The position numbers were made by a program, and so were the translations under genes. Under the pieces are notes generated by a model. It was not told the DNA's origin. It was given only the letters and a program-made list of their open reading frames with translations, and did not search any database. From contig JAZOTN010000037.1 in assembly GCA_045657665.1 (NCBI GenBank), positions 1-64,000 on the forward strand: DNA of 64,000 nt, written 5' to 3'. Source of the stretch: RUG12461 sp045657665 (GTDB lineage Bacteria > Bacillota > Clostridia > Lachnospirales > Lachnospiraceae). Positions 49,963 to 58,316 of the stretch are shown here, one piece after another. Position 1 is the stretch's first letter. Every line of letters begins with the position of its first letter.

Positions 49963-51465
49963 ATGGACGCACTGCAAAATACTGTGGTCGAAACTGCACA
50001 GGGAAAGGTAAAAGGCGTTGAGGAACGCGACGGGATCGTTGTTTTCCGGGGGATTCCCTATGCGGCTCCCCCTGTCGGGGAAAACCGATGGAAGGAAGCC
50101 AAACCCCATGAGAAATGGGAGGGGGCTTGGGATTGTTCCTCCTTTGGGAACAGCGCACCGCAGAACATGATGGATGAGGTTTCGCAGCTGATCTGGACAG
50201 AGGAATTTCAGATCAGCAACAGAACCTATTCCGAGGACTGCCTGACGTTGAATCTCTGGACCAAGGCGGGGCTCCGGGATATGCCGGTGGTGGTCTATTT
50301 CTATGGCGGCGGTTATGTTTCCGGCGGTTCCTCCTGCGAGATCTATGATGGCACGGTTCTTTCGGAGGCCGGGATCGTTTATGTCACATTTAACCACAGG
50401 GAAGGGACGCTGGCACTTTTTGCCGGGGAGGAGCTTTCAAAGAAGTCAGAAAGCGGGACATCCGGGAATTATATGCTTTCGGATGATATCACGGCACTTC
50501 GCTGGGTAAAAGAAAACATCCGTGCTTTCGGCGGTGATCCTGATAATGTGACGATCTGGGGACAGAGCTCGGGTGCGGGTCAGGTCAACGCGCTTTCCAT
50601 ATCGCCTCTTGCAAAGGGACTTTTTTCCAGAGTTATTTCGATGGGATATAACAATTATGTGGATTTTCTGTTTTCTAAGCCATGGATGGAGCAGAAAGAA
50701 GCATATGCATTTGGAAAAGAACTTCTTCAGCAGATGGGCTGTTCGCTGGAAGAGGCATACGAAAGGGATTTCCATGAGTTCTTAAAATATCCGCAATTCG
50801 GAACGCTTCAGATTGACGGGCGATACATAGAATCTGATTTCCGGCATGGCGTGCTTAGCGGCCTTACGGACGGAATCCCGTTTATGATGGGTTCTGTACC
50901 GGGGGATGCTGTTGTAATGCCGTTTCTTCGCCCCGCGATGGCGTGCGGGGAAAAAAAGGCTCTGGAGGAAGTACTGTCAGGGTTTTTCGGACCGGAAAAT
51001 ACAAAGGAGATCTGGAAAGCGTATGAGATCGAAAATCGGGAGAATCCGGAAGTCCTTGCGGAAATGAAAGAAGATCTGCTTGTCGGTGCGATGCTGGACT
51101 TTGCACTTGGCCGAAAAGAGAGAGAATGCGGGGAGCTGACTTATATCTACTACTTCAGGCATCCGATGCCGGGACCGAACCAGACACGATTCGGCGCATT
51201 CCATTCCTGTGAGGTGCCTTATTTTATGAATCATTTTTCCGCTCTCCGTGATGTACACTGGAAGGAAGAGGATTTTGCGCTCGGCGCTCTTTCAAGCAGA
51301 GAACTCATTCATTTTATCAAAACCGGAAAGCCCGCAGGGGATGCGTTTCTTCCGTCCGACGGTACCAACTATTACTCCATCGACGCGGCGGAGCAGCAAA
51401 ATTTGATACTGGATCCGCGTAAAAGGGATCTGTGGTTTGAGATTTTTAAAGGAGGTGTTCGATGA
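49963..51465 (+). CDS. Carboxylesterase family (type B) hydrolase
   Basis: 500 aa, cytosolic (no signal peptide). FRGIPYAAPPVGENRW, SEDCLTLNLW, the oxyanion segment VVYFYGGGYVSGG, nucleophile Ser202 in WGQSSGAG and His414 in AFHSCEVPYF follow the carboxylesterase pattern. It could trim or transfer acyl groups on the cluster product, or act as an editing esterase. The presence of such an enzyme inside a glycosyl/acyltransferase operon is unusual. The stop and next start overlap (ATGA). Confidence 0.88.
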   Translation: MDALQNTVVETAQGKVKGVEERDGIVVFRGIPYAAPPVGENRWKEAKPHEKWEGAWDCSSFGNSAPQNMMDEVSQLIWTEEFQISNRTYSEDCLTLNLWTKAGLRDMPVVVYFYGGGYVSGGSSCEIYDGTVLSEAGIVYVTFNHREGTLALFAGEELSKKSESGTSGNYMLSDDITALRWVKENIRAFGGDPDNVTIWGQSSGAGQVNALSISPLAKGLFSRVISMGYNNYVDFLFSKPWMEQKEAYAFGKELLQQMGCSLEEAYERDFHEFLKYPQFGTLQIDGRYIESDFRHGVLSGLTDGIPFMMGSVPGDAVVMPFLRPAMACGEKKALEEVLSGFFGPENTKEIWKAYEIENRENPEVLAEMKEDLLVGAMLDFALGRKERECGELTYIYYFRHPMPGPNQTRFGAFHSCEVPYFMNHFSALRDVHWKEEDFALGALSSRELIHFIKTGKPAGDAFLPSDGTNYYSIDAAEQQNLILDPRKRDLWFEIFKGGVR

Positions 51466-52451
51466 AACCGTTTTTCAGTATCTTAATTCCTGTTTACAAT
51501 CAGGTGGGTAAAATGGAGGAGTGCATTGCTTCGCTCGATGCGCAGGAGTTTACGGATTATGAGGTGATTTTCGTCAATGACGGTTCTACGGATACCTCTC
51601 AGGAAATGCTGGAAGAGTATGCGAAAAAGGACCGGAGAAGACGGACCCTTGTCCATGAGAGCAACCGGTCGCTTCTTTGGGCGCGTTATACCGGTATGAA
51701 AGATGCAAAAGGAGAATATGTACTGTTTTTGGACAGTGATGACTTTTTTTCCCACGATGCGCTTCGGCTGCTTCATGAGAGACTCACGGAAACGGCAGAA
51801 CCGCCGGAAATCCTCCGGTTTGGTTTCGTAACGGAGCCGGAAGGGACAGAGACGCTTCCGATAGAAACGGAGGATATCCTCCGAAGTGTTCTGACAGGGG
51901 AGATCACCCCTTCGATCTGGAAGAACTGCTACAAAAGAAACGTGATAGAGGATCTGCTGCAAAAAACGGAGCCTTTTTACTGCAACATGGCGGAGGACGC
52001 CTGTCTGTCCGGAATGCTTTATTCCATAGCAAAAAGCTTTGGTATCTTAAATCAATGCATTTATCATTACAATTCCGGCGGCATGTCCAGCAGAGGCAGC
52101 AATCTGAGCCTGGAAAAAATGAAACGGGATATGGGAAGCGTGGAAGAAGCAGGGTCGCATCTCAAAGGTTTTATGGAAAAATATAATCCCGCGTATGCGT
52201 CGCCGGCGCGCATTTCCGCAAAGCGCATGGTGGAATTTGTGATTCTCCAGCACGTGGTCTTTGAAGAAAGCTGGGAGAAGGTATTTGATTATCTCAGGTT
52301 TGTGAAGGACGGAGAGGATGGCAGATATGCGCCGTTTTTTGACATGGCGTGCAATAAACTGATTCCGGTGCGGGTAAAGTATGCCATCGGGATCAGCCTG
52401 ACCAAAGAAGACAAAGAGAACATTTTCAGCAAATATGAGGAGGATTTATGA
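51462..52451 (+). CDS. GT2 glycosyltransferase, tandem copy 1
   Basis: 329 aa, GT-A fold. FSILIPVYNQVGKMEECIAS, then FVNDGSTDTS and LFLDSDDF supply the nucleotide-sugar and metal sites. The C-terminal 200 residues are helical and lack membrane spans, so it probably transfers a single sugar in the cytosol. It overlaps both neighbours by ATGA. It is clearly a paralogue of the next gene along its whole length. Confidence 0.9.
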   Translation: MKPFFSILIPVYNQVGKMEECIASLDAQEFTDYEVIFVNDGSTDTSQEMLEEYAKKDRRRRTLVHESNRSLLWARYTGMKDAKGEYVLFLDSDDFFSHDALRLLHERLTETAEPPEILRFGFVTEPEGTETLPIETEDILRSVLTGEITPSIWKNCYKRNVIEDLLQKTEPFYCNMAEDACLSGMLYSIAKSFGILNQCIYHYNSGGMSSRGSNLSLEKMKRDMGSVEEAGSHLKGFMEKYNPAYASPARISAKRMVEFVILQHVVFEESWEKVFDYLRFVKDGEDGRYAPFFDMACNKLIPVRVKYAIGISLTKEDKENIFSKYEEDL

Positions 52452-53404
52452 ACGATCATCCGTTTTTCAGTATCTTGATTCCGGTCTACAACCGGGAAAA
52501 TCAGCTTAATGTTTCACTGGAATCCCTTCAAAAACAGACATTTTCGGATTACGAAATCATCTATGTCGATGACGGCTCGACTGACGGTTCTTATCAGGAG
52601 CTTCAGAAGATATCCGGCGGGGATGAACGGATCAGGGTTTTTCAGCACGAAAAAAACCGTTCGCTTCTTGCTTCCCGTTTTACGGGGATGAAGGAAGCAA
52701 AAGGCGAATACCTGCTTTTTTTGGACAGTGATGATTACTATACGCCGGATACGCTGGAGGCGCTGCATCATGAAGCAGAGCTTCATCCGGCGGATGTATT
52801 GATATTCGGCGTGAACTATACGGTTTCCGGAAGGGAGGCGCATCCGCTGATCACAGAGGATCCTCTGAAAGATCTTCTGCAGGGAAGGATAGCTCCCGGC
52901 GTTGTCATGAAGAGCCCGAAAAGAAGCGTGGCGGAAAAAATAATGAATACAGCAGAGCCGTTTTACTGCAATATGGGAGAAGACAGCTTTATGTCCACGG
53001 TGATATTTGCAAATGCTAAGAGCTGTCATGCTTTAGATCGCCTTTTCTATCAGTATGTGGATGAGGGAGGAATGTCCGCCACTTCCGGAAAGCACAGCGT
53101 GGAAATGATGAAAAAGGCGCTTGACAGCCTGAAGGCTTCCGGAGAACATATCACAGAATACATCTCGAAGTATCAGCCGGACTATCTCGAATACGCACGG
53201 GAAGCGTCAAAACGTCTTCTCAGGTACGCCGCACTTCAGTATACACTGTATGAAGAAGATTACCGCGACGTATATGAAGCACTGGATCTGCTGCGCAAAG
53301 AAGGGTGCCTTGATGCTTTTGATTTTGGCTGTAACCGCGTGCTTGAGGCAAAGGTGAAGAGGAGCCTTGGCATGGAAGCAACATTTCATTTTGATCTGAA
53401 ATAA
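52448..53404 (+). CDS. GT2 glycosyltransferase, tandem copy 2
   Basis: 318 aa. FSILIPVYNRENQLNVSLES, YVDDGSTDGS and LFLDSDDYY match the previous gene closely, and shared blocks such as EPFYCNMGED continue into the C-terminus. The pair probably arose by duplication and may add two successive, different sugars. An 11-base gap with GGAGG leads to the next gene. Confidence 0.9.
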   Translation: MNDHPFFSILIPVYNRENQLNVSLESLQKQTFSDYEIIYVDDGSTDGSYQELQKISGGDERIRVFQHEKNRSLLASRFTGMKEAKGEYLLFLDSDDYYTPDTLEALHHEAELHPADVLIFGVNYTVSGREAHPLITEDPLKDLLQGRIAPGVVMKSPKRSVAEKIMNTAEPFYCNMGEDSFMSTVIFANAKSCHALDRLFYQYVDEGGMSATSGKHSVEMMKKALDSLKASGEHITEYISKYQPDYLEYAREASKRLLRYAALQYTLYEEDYRDVYEALDLLRKEGCLDAFDFGCNRVLEAKVKRSLGMEATFHFDLK

Positions 53405-53415
53405 AGGAGGAAGCT

Positions 53416-54723
53416 ATGAAACTTGGTGTATCAAATCAGTATTTTTATTATACCAGATCGGGTCAGCAATCCTTTTTCCTTGGATTTCGTATGGTCTTTC
53501 AGGAAGAGGTGGATGAAGCGGCTTTTCGGGAGGCTGCGACCGAGGCGGCACGCCGTTATCCGGAATTGTGCGTGAGAACCGTCATCAGCGACGGAAAATT
53601 GATGGCTGTCCGTGAAGACGCGCCGCCCTGCTTTTTCCCTGAAGATAAGGGCGTGGTGCGGGTCGGCAGTGATGAGACGAACGGACATCTCTTTTGCTTC
53701 AGGATGGGGAAAAAGAGCGTTTTCATGTCTTTCTATCATGGAATGACGGACGCATACGGTGCATTAAAGCTCTTAAGAACACTTTTTCTCCTGTATGCAG
53801 ATCGCACGGGCTATCCGATTTCGGAATCCGATCGGGAAGCGCTTCTTGCGGAGCTGAATAGAGAAGCTGTTCCCTCCGACGCGGATGAGTTTCCTTCCTT
53901 TGATCCATACCGCGAATATGCGGATCCTGAAGCTGTTCCGGAATGGCGCTATGATTTTCCGGAGGCGTTCGGAATTTCCTCAAAGCTGTATGATGAGACA
54001 AATTCCACACTTCATAAATATGTGGTGGAGACAAGTATCTCTGCGTTCATAAAGAAAGCGAAAGAGAACGGAAGCTCCGTGGTGCCGTTTCTTGTAGATA
54101 CCTTGTCCGGCGCCATCTGTCGATACGCCAACAAGGGGGATCTCCCGGTCGTCACTATGGTTCCCGCAGATCTGAGACCGCTTTTTTCCACCAGGACACT
54201 TGCGAATTTTTCCGACGGGATGTTTTTCCCGTGGTTTACGTCGAACCTTGACAGACCTGTGGAGGAGCGCTGCCGGGATCTGAAGGATTATCTGATGAAG
54301 CAGAGGACCGTAAAGAACTTCCAGGCAATGATGGCATCGAAGTGTAAAGAGATCGCTTCTTATGAGGAGCGACACATGTTAGAAGAACTCATCCACCCGG
54401 AACCGGAGAGCAAAAAAAAGACGCCTCCGCCGGTGAGGAGAGTTACCTATGCCCTTTCCTATCCCGGAAAGCTTGATCTCGGATACGGACTGGACGGAAT
54501 GCTCGAGGACTTTTTCCTGGATACGTCGGTGAACGCATTTTCCGCAATTGTTCAGACGTATGGAGACAGGATGAGGGCCCTGCTCATCCAGCGCTCCGAC
54601 GATCCCGCATTTCCGGAGTGGGTAAAAAAAGGATTTGAAGATGCCGGATTATCGGCCAGACTGTCTGATCTTGGCATGATGGAGCCGGATGTCGTAGATC
54701 TTTCCGCATTAAAGACTGTTTAA
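53416..54723 (+). CDS. Condensation-fold acyltransferase with variant motif
   Basis: 435 aa. The catalytic motif reads HGMTDA (108-113), that is HxxxDA instead of HxxxDG; His and Asp are kept. RRVTYALSYPGKLDLGYGLD is the later strand common to the family. The start follows AAAGGAGG. As with its paralogue at 47562 there is no carrier domain. The Gly to Ala change may leave activity but narrow the acceptor pocket. It stands between the GT2 pair and the exporter genes, suggesting a late acylation step. Confidence 0.75.
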   Translation: MKLGVSNQYFYYTRSGQQSFFLGFRMVFQEEVDEAAFREAATEAARRYPELCVRTVISDGKLMAVREDAPPCFFPEDKGVVRVGSDETNGHLFCFRMGKKSVFMSFYHGMTDAYGALKLLRTLFLLYADRTGYPISESDREALLAELNREAVPSDADEFPSFDPYREYADPEAVPEWRYDFPEAFGISSKLYDETNSTLHKYVVETSISAFIKKAKENGSSVVPFLVDTLSGAICRYANKGDLPVVTMVPADLRPLFSTRTLANFSDGMFFPWFTSNLDRPVEERCRDLKDYLMKQRTVKNFQAMMASKCKEIASYEERHMLEELIHPEPESKKKTPPPVRRVTYALSYPGKLDLGYGLDGMLEDFFLDTSVNAFSAIVQTYGDRMRALLIQRSDDPAFPEWVKKGFEDAGLSARLSDLGMMEPDVVDLSALKTV

Positions 54724-54727
54724 ACAC

Positions 54728-56518
54728 ATGAAAACCATTCTGAAATATATTGATAAAAAAAACAGATTCGGTGTGCTGATCGCCGCGGTTTTCATCGTGG
54801 CGCAGTGCTTCTTTGATCTGAAGATTCCGGATTATGTAACGGAAATGACGGAGATGCTTCAGGCTGATCAGCCGACGATGGATGCTGTCATACATTCCGG
54901 TGTGGGAATGTTGCTTTGTGCACTGATCAGTTTTTCTCTTGCCGTCGCTTCAAGCTTTCTGCTCAATAAAATGTCTTCCTCCATGGGGACGAAGCTGCGT
55001 TCTGCCGTATTCGACCGTGTGCTTGATTACTCTCTTGAGGAGGTAGGCCGTTTCTCGGAGAGCAGTCTCATCACGCGCTGTACACAGGATATTAACATGA
55101 TACAGATCTTTTTCTCTGCGGGTCTTGCGCTTCTCATAAAAGCACCGTTTCTTTCCGGCATCGCGATTTTCAAAATATCCGGACAACAGATGGAGTGGAC
55201 GGCGGCTACAGTGATCGCCGTCCTCGTGATTCTGCTCATGATGGCGATAGTGCTTCTTTACTGCAGCAGAAAAATGACAAGAATGCAGCAATGCGTGGAC
55301 AGCCTGAATAGTATGGGAAAAGAGCACATTTCGGGACTCCGCGTGATTCGTGCCTTTCATACAGAGCGTTTTCATCAGGATCGTTTTGAAAAAGTCAATT
55401 CGGAGCTGGAGGGGATCAGCGTATCGAACGGGCGTATGATGGCGTTGATGCTGCCCGGTTTCGTGTTTGTGATGTATGCGCTCAATCTTGCAATCTATCT
55501 TGCCGGGATCGTGATCATCGGAGGTGCTGAAAACGCACAAAGAGCAGCTCTTTACGCCGATATGATCGCTTTTTCTTCCTATGCGCTGCAGATCGTGCAG
55601 GCATTTATTTTTCTGGTGCGCGCGGTTATGCTTCTGCCGAGAACCGCGGTTTCCGTAAAGCGGGTGCAGGAGGTTTTATGTACGATGCCGTCGATTCGCG
55701 ACGGAAAAGGGGGACAGGCGAAGGAGACGGGAACGATCGAGTTCCGGAAGGTTTCTTTTCGATATCCGTTTGCGAAAGAAACCGGAAGTACCGGTGAGAA
55801 TGATCTTAAAAAAGAAGACAACTATGTGCTTCGTGACATCTCTTTTCGTGTGGAACAGGGACAAACGGTGGCATTTATCGGTTCTACCGGCAGCGGCAAA
55901 ACCTCGCTCATGAATCTGATTCCGAGACTCTATGACGTGTCAGAGGGGCAGGTTCTTGTGGATGGCGTGGATGTGAAGGATTATAAGCTGAAGGAGCTGA
56001 GAAACCGGATCGGGTATGTCCCGCAGAAGAACAGGCTTTTTACCGGAACAATTGCCGGAAATATTGCATATGGGGACAACGGGAGGTTCTCCATGACGCT
56101 GACGGAGATCAAAAAGGCATCTGAGGTCGGGCAGGCAAAGGAATTCATTGAACAGAAATCCGGCGGATACGAGGCAGAGGTGGAGGCCGGCGGAAGTAAT
56201 TTCTCCGGAGGACAGAGACAGCGTCTTGCTATATCGAGAGCGGTTTGCAGAGATCCGGAAATCTATCTTTTCGATGATTCTTTTTCGGCGCTGGATTTTC
56301 TGACGGATCGAAAACTCAGGCAGGCATTGAAGGAGACTTCTTCGGGCGCGACGGTTCTTATAGTGGCGCAGCGGATCGGGACGATCCAACACGCTGACAG
56401 GATTTATGTCATGGAAAATGGCCGAATCGTCGGAAGCGGAACCCATGAGGAGCTTCTTTCTTCCTGCCGTGTTTATCAGGAAATTGCAGAAAGTCAGATT
56501 TCCGGGGAAACGGCGTGA
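54728..56518 (+). CDS. ABC exporter half-transporter with degenerate ATP site
   Basis: 596 aa: six membrane helices then an ATPase domain. Walker A is GSTGSGKT (from 385) and the signature SGGQ (493-496). The catalytic Glu after Walker B is Asp517 (FDDSFSALD), and the H-loop His is Gln548 (VAQRIG). This is the pattern of the non-hydrolysing partner in heterodimeric type IV exporters such as BmrCD or TM287/288. It should pair with the next gene to move the cluster's product, or its lipid-linked form, across the membrane. Confidence 0.92.
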   Translation: MKTILKYIDKKNRFGVLIAAVFIVAQCFFDLKIPDYVTEMTEMLQADQPTMDAVIHSGVGMLLCALISFSLAVASSFLLNKMSSSMGTKLRSAVFDRVLDYSLEEVGRFSESSLITRCTQDINMIQIFFSAGLALLIKAPFLSGIAIFKISGQQMEWTAATVIAVLVILLMMAIVLLYCSRKMTRMQQCVDSLNSMGKEHISGLRVIRAFHTERFHQDRFEKVNSELEGISVSNGRMMALMLPGFVFVMYALNLAIYLAGIVIIGGAENAQRAALYADMIAFSSYALQIVQAFIFLVRAVMLLPRTAVSVKRVQEVLCTMPSIRDGKGGQAKETGTIEFRKVSFRYPFAKETGSTGENDLKKEDNYVLRDISFRVEQGQTVAFIGSTGSGKTSLMNLIPRLYDVSEGQVLVDGVDVKDYKLKELRNRIGYVPQKNRLFTGTIAGNIAYGDNGRFSMTLTEIKKASEVGQAKEFIEQKSGGYEAEVEAGGSNFSGGQRQRLAISRAVCRDPEIYLFDDSFSALDFLTDRKLRQALKETSSGATVLIVAQRIGTIQHADRIYVMENGRIVGSGTHEELLSSCRVYQEIAESQISGETA

Positions 56519-56534
56519 TGAGGGGTGAAACGAG

Positions 56535-58313
56535 ATGAAAAACGGTATGATTTTTATCTTGAAAAAACTGAAGCCCTACAGAGTATCGATCACGGCGGCA
56601 ATGTTACTTTCGATCGTTTCTGCTCTCGCACTTGTGCTTTTGCCCGATCAACTGAAAAAGATTGCCTCCTATATCGAGGACGGGCTCGGCGGTACACTTC
56701 GCATGGAAGACGTGCTTTCAACTGTGGTTTTTTTCCTGGCGGCATTGCTCCTTTATTTTGTCGGGAATTACCTGCAGGGGGTACTCATGTCGAATTCCAC
56801 GCAAAAGCTTGGCGCGGATCTTAGGCGCGAACTCGACACGAAAATAAACCGGCTGCCCCTTTCCTATGTGGATCGTCAGTCGGAAGGGGATTTGGAGAGC
56901 CGGACGGTCAATGATGTCGATTCCATTATCACCAATCTGTCCGGATCAATCGCCTCAGCCCCCTCGAATGTGTTGATTCTTGTTCTCTGTCTGATTCTGA
57001 TGTTTCAAACGAATGTGATCATGTCGGTTGCGCTGTTACTTGCAACGGCAGCAGGTTTTTTGCTTTCCACTCTGGCAATTCGGATCAGTCAGCCGCAGTT
57101 TTCAAAGCAGCAGAGCGAACTCGGTGCACTCTACGGACAGATCAATGAAACGCTGACAGGACACCTGGTGGTAAAGGCGTTTAATTGCGAGGAGGAGATC
57201 AGGGAAAGCTTTCGGAAGGAGAACGGAAAGCTTTATCGCAGTACATTTCTTGCGAGATTCCTTTCGGATCTTTTACAGCCCGTCACCGCATTTTCTTCAA
57301 ATCTGAGCTATATCGCGGTTTGTATCACAGGCGCTTTTCTTCGGGTGAAGCTTGGGAGCGCTTTTTCATTGGGAGACATAGCGGCATTCATCCTTTATGC
57401 GAATCTGTTTTCTTCACCACTGTCCGGTCTGATGCAGACGGCTTCTTCACTCCAGCCCGTCGTGGCTTCAGCGCTCCGCGTAAAGGAGGTGCTGGACGTG
57501 CCTGAGATGCGTGAGGATGAGAACACTGATCATCCGGCAATCAGAGGCGATGTTACTTTTCGACATGTAAGATTCGGGTACGTGAGCGGACAGACCATCA
57601 TAAAGGATTTGTCTTTGGAGGTAAGGAAGGGACAGAAAATTGCGATCGTCGGAAAAACCGGCGCCGGAAAGAGCACACTGGTAAATCTTCTGATGCATTT
57701 TTATGATGTGGAGAGCGGGGAGATTCTTCTGGATGAAATTCCGATTGCAGAGATGAGTGAAGAGGAACGGAGTCGTGCGATCAGTATGGTACTGCAGGAT
57801 GTCTGGACCTTTGAGGGATCGATTCGCGAGAACATTCTTTACGGTAAAACAGATGTGACAAAAGAGCAGTTTGAAAAGGTGCTTAGGGATACGGGCCTCT
57901 CATGGCTTATACAGACGCTTCCGGAGGGGGCGGATACGATCCTGTCCGCGCAGTCCGGGATTTCCGCGGGACAGACGCAGCTCATTACGATTGCGAGAGC
58001 GATGCTTTTGGATGCGCCGGTGCTGATTCTGGATGAGGCGACCAGTAATGTAGATACCAGAACAGAGAAGATCATACAGGAGGCGGTAGACAGACTGACT
58101 TCGGGCAGAACCTCCTTTGTCATCGCCCATCGTCTCTCAACGATTCGGAACGCGGATCAGATTCTCGTGATGGATCACGGAGACGTGGTGGAGATCGGAA
58201 CGCATGCGGAGCTTCTCAAAAAGGGTCAGATATATGCAGAGCTTTATCGGAGCCAGTTTGAGGAAGAAAGATCATCGGCAGGGAGTGAAGCTCTGCCGCG
58301 TGAAAAGGAGTGA
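56535..58313 (+). CDS. ABC exporter half-transporter with intact catalytic site
   Basis: 592 aa. Six helices and an ATPase domain with Walker A GKTGAGKST (from 373), Walker B LILDEAT with Glu501, and H-loop His532 (IAHRLST). Its signature is ISAGQ (476-480) instead of LSGGQ. Walker B of this subunit pairs with the normal SGGQ of the partner, giving one competent site in the heterodimer. It begins 16 bases after the partner gene and ends 3 bases before the third acyltransferase-3 gene. The transported molecule is unknown, presumably the acylated saccharide. Confidence 0.92.
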   Translation: MKNGMIFILKKLKPYRVSITAAMLLSIVSALALVLLPDQLKKIASYIEDGLGGTLRMEDVLSTVVFFLAALLLYFVGNYLQGVLMSNSTQKLGADLRRELDTKINRLPLSYVDRQSEGDLESRTVNDVDSIITNLSGSIASAPSNVLILVLCLILMFQTNVIMSVALLLATAAGFLLSTLAIRISQPQFSKQQSELGALYGQINETLTGHLVVKAFNCEEEIRESFRKENGKLYRSTFLARFLSDLLQPVTAFSSNLSYIAVCITGAFLRVKLGSAFSLGDIAAFILYANLFSSPLSGLMQTASSLQPVVASALRVKEVLDVPEMREDENTDHPAIRGDVTFRHVRFGYVSGQTIIKDLSLEVRKGQKIAIVGKTGAGKSTLVNLLMHFYDVESGEILLDEIPIAEMSEEERSRAISMVLQDVWTFEGSIRENILYGKTDVTKEQFEKVLRDTGLSWLIQTLPEGADTILSAQSGISAGQTQLITIARAMLLDAPVLILDEATSNVDTRTEKIIQEAVDRLTSGRTSFVIAHRLSTIRNADQILVMDHGDVVEIGTHAELLKKGQIYAELYRSQFEEERSSAGSEALPREKE

Positions 58314-58316
58314 AAG

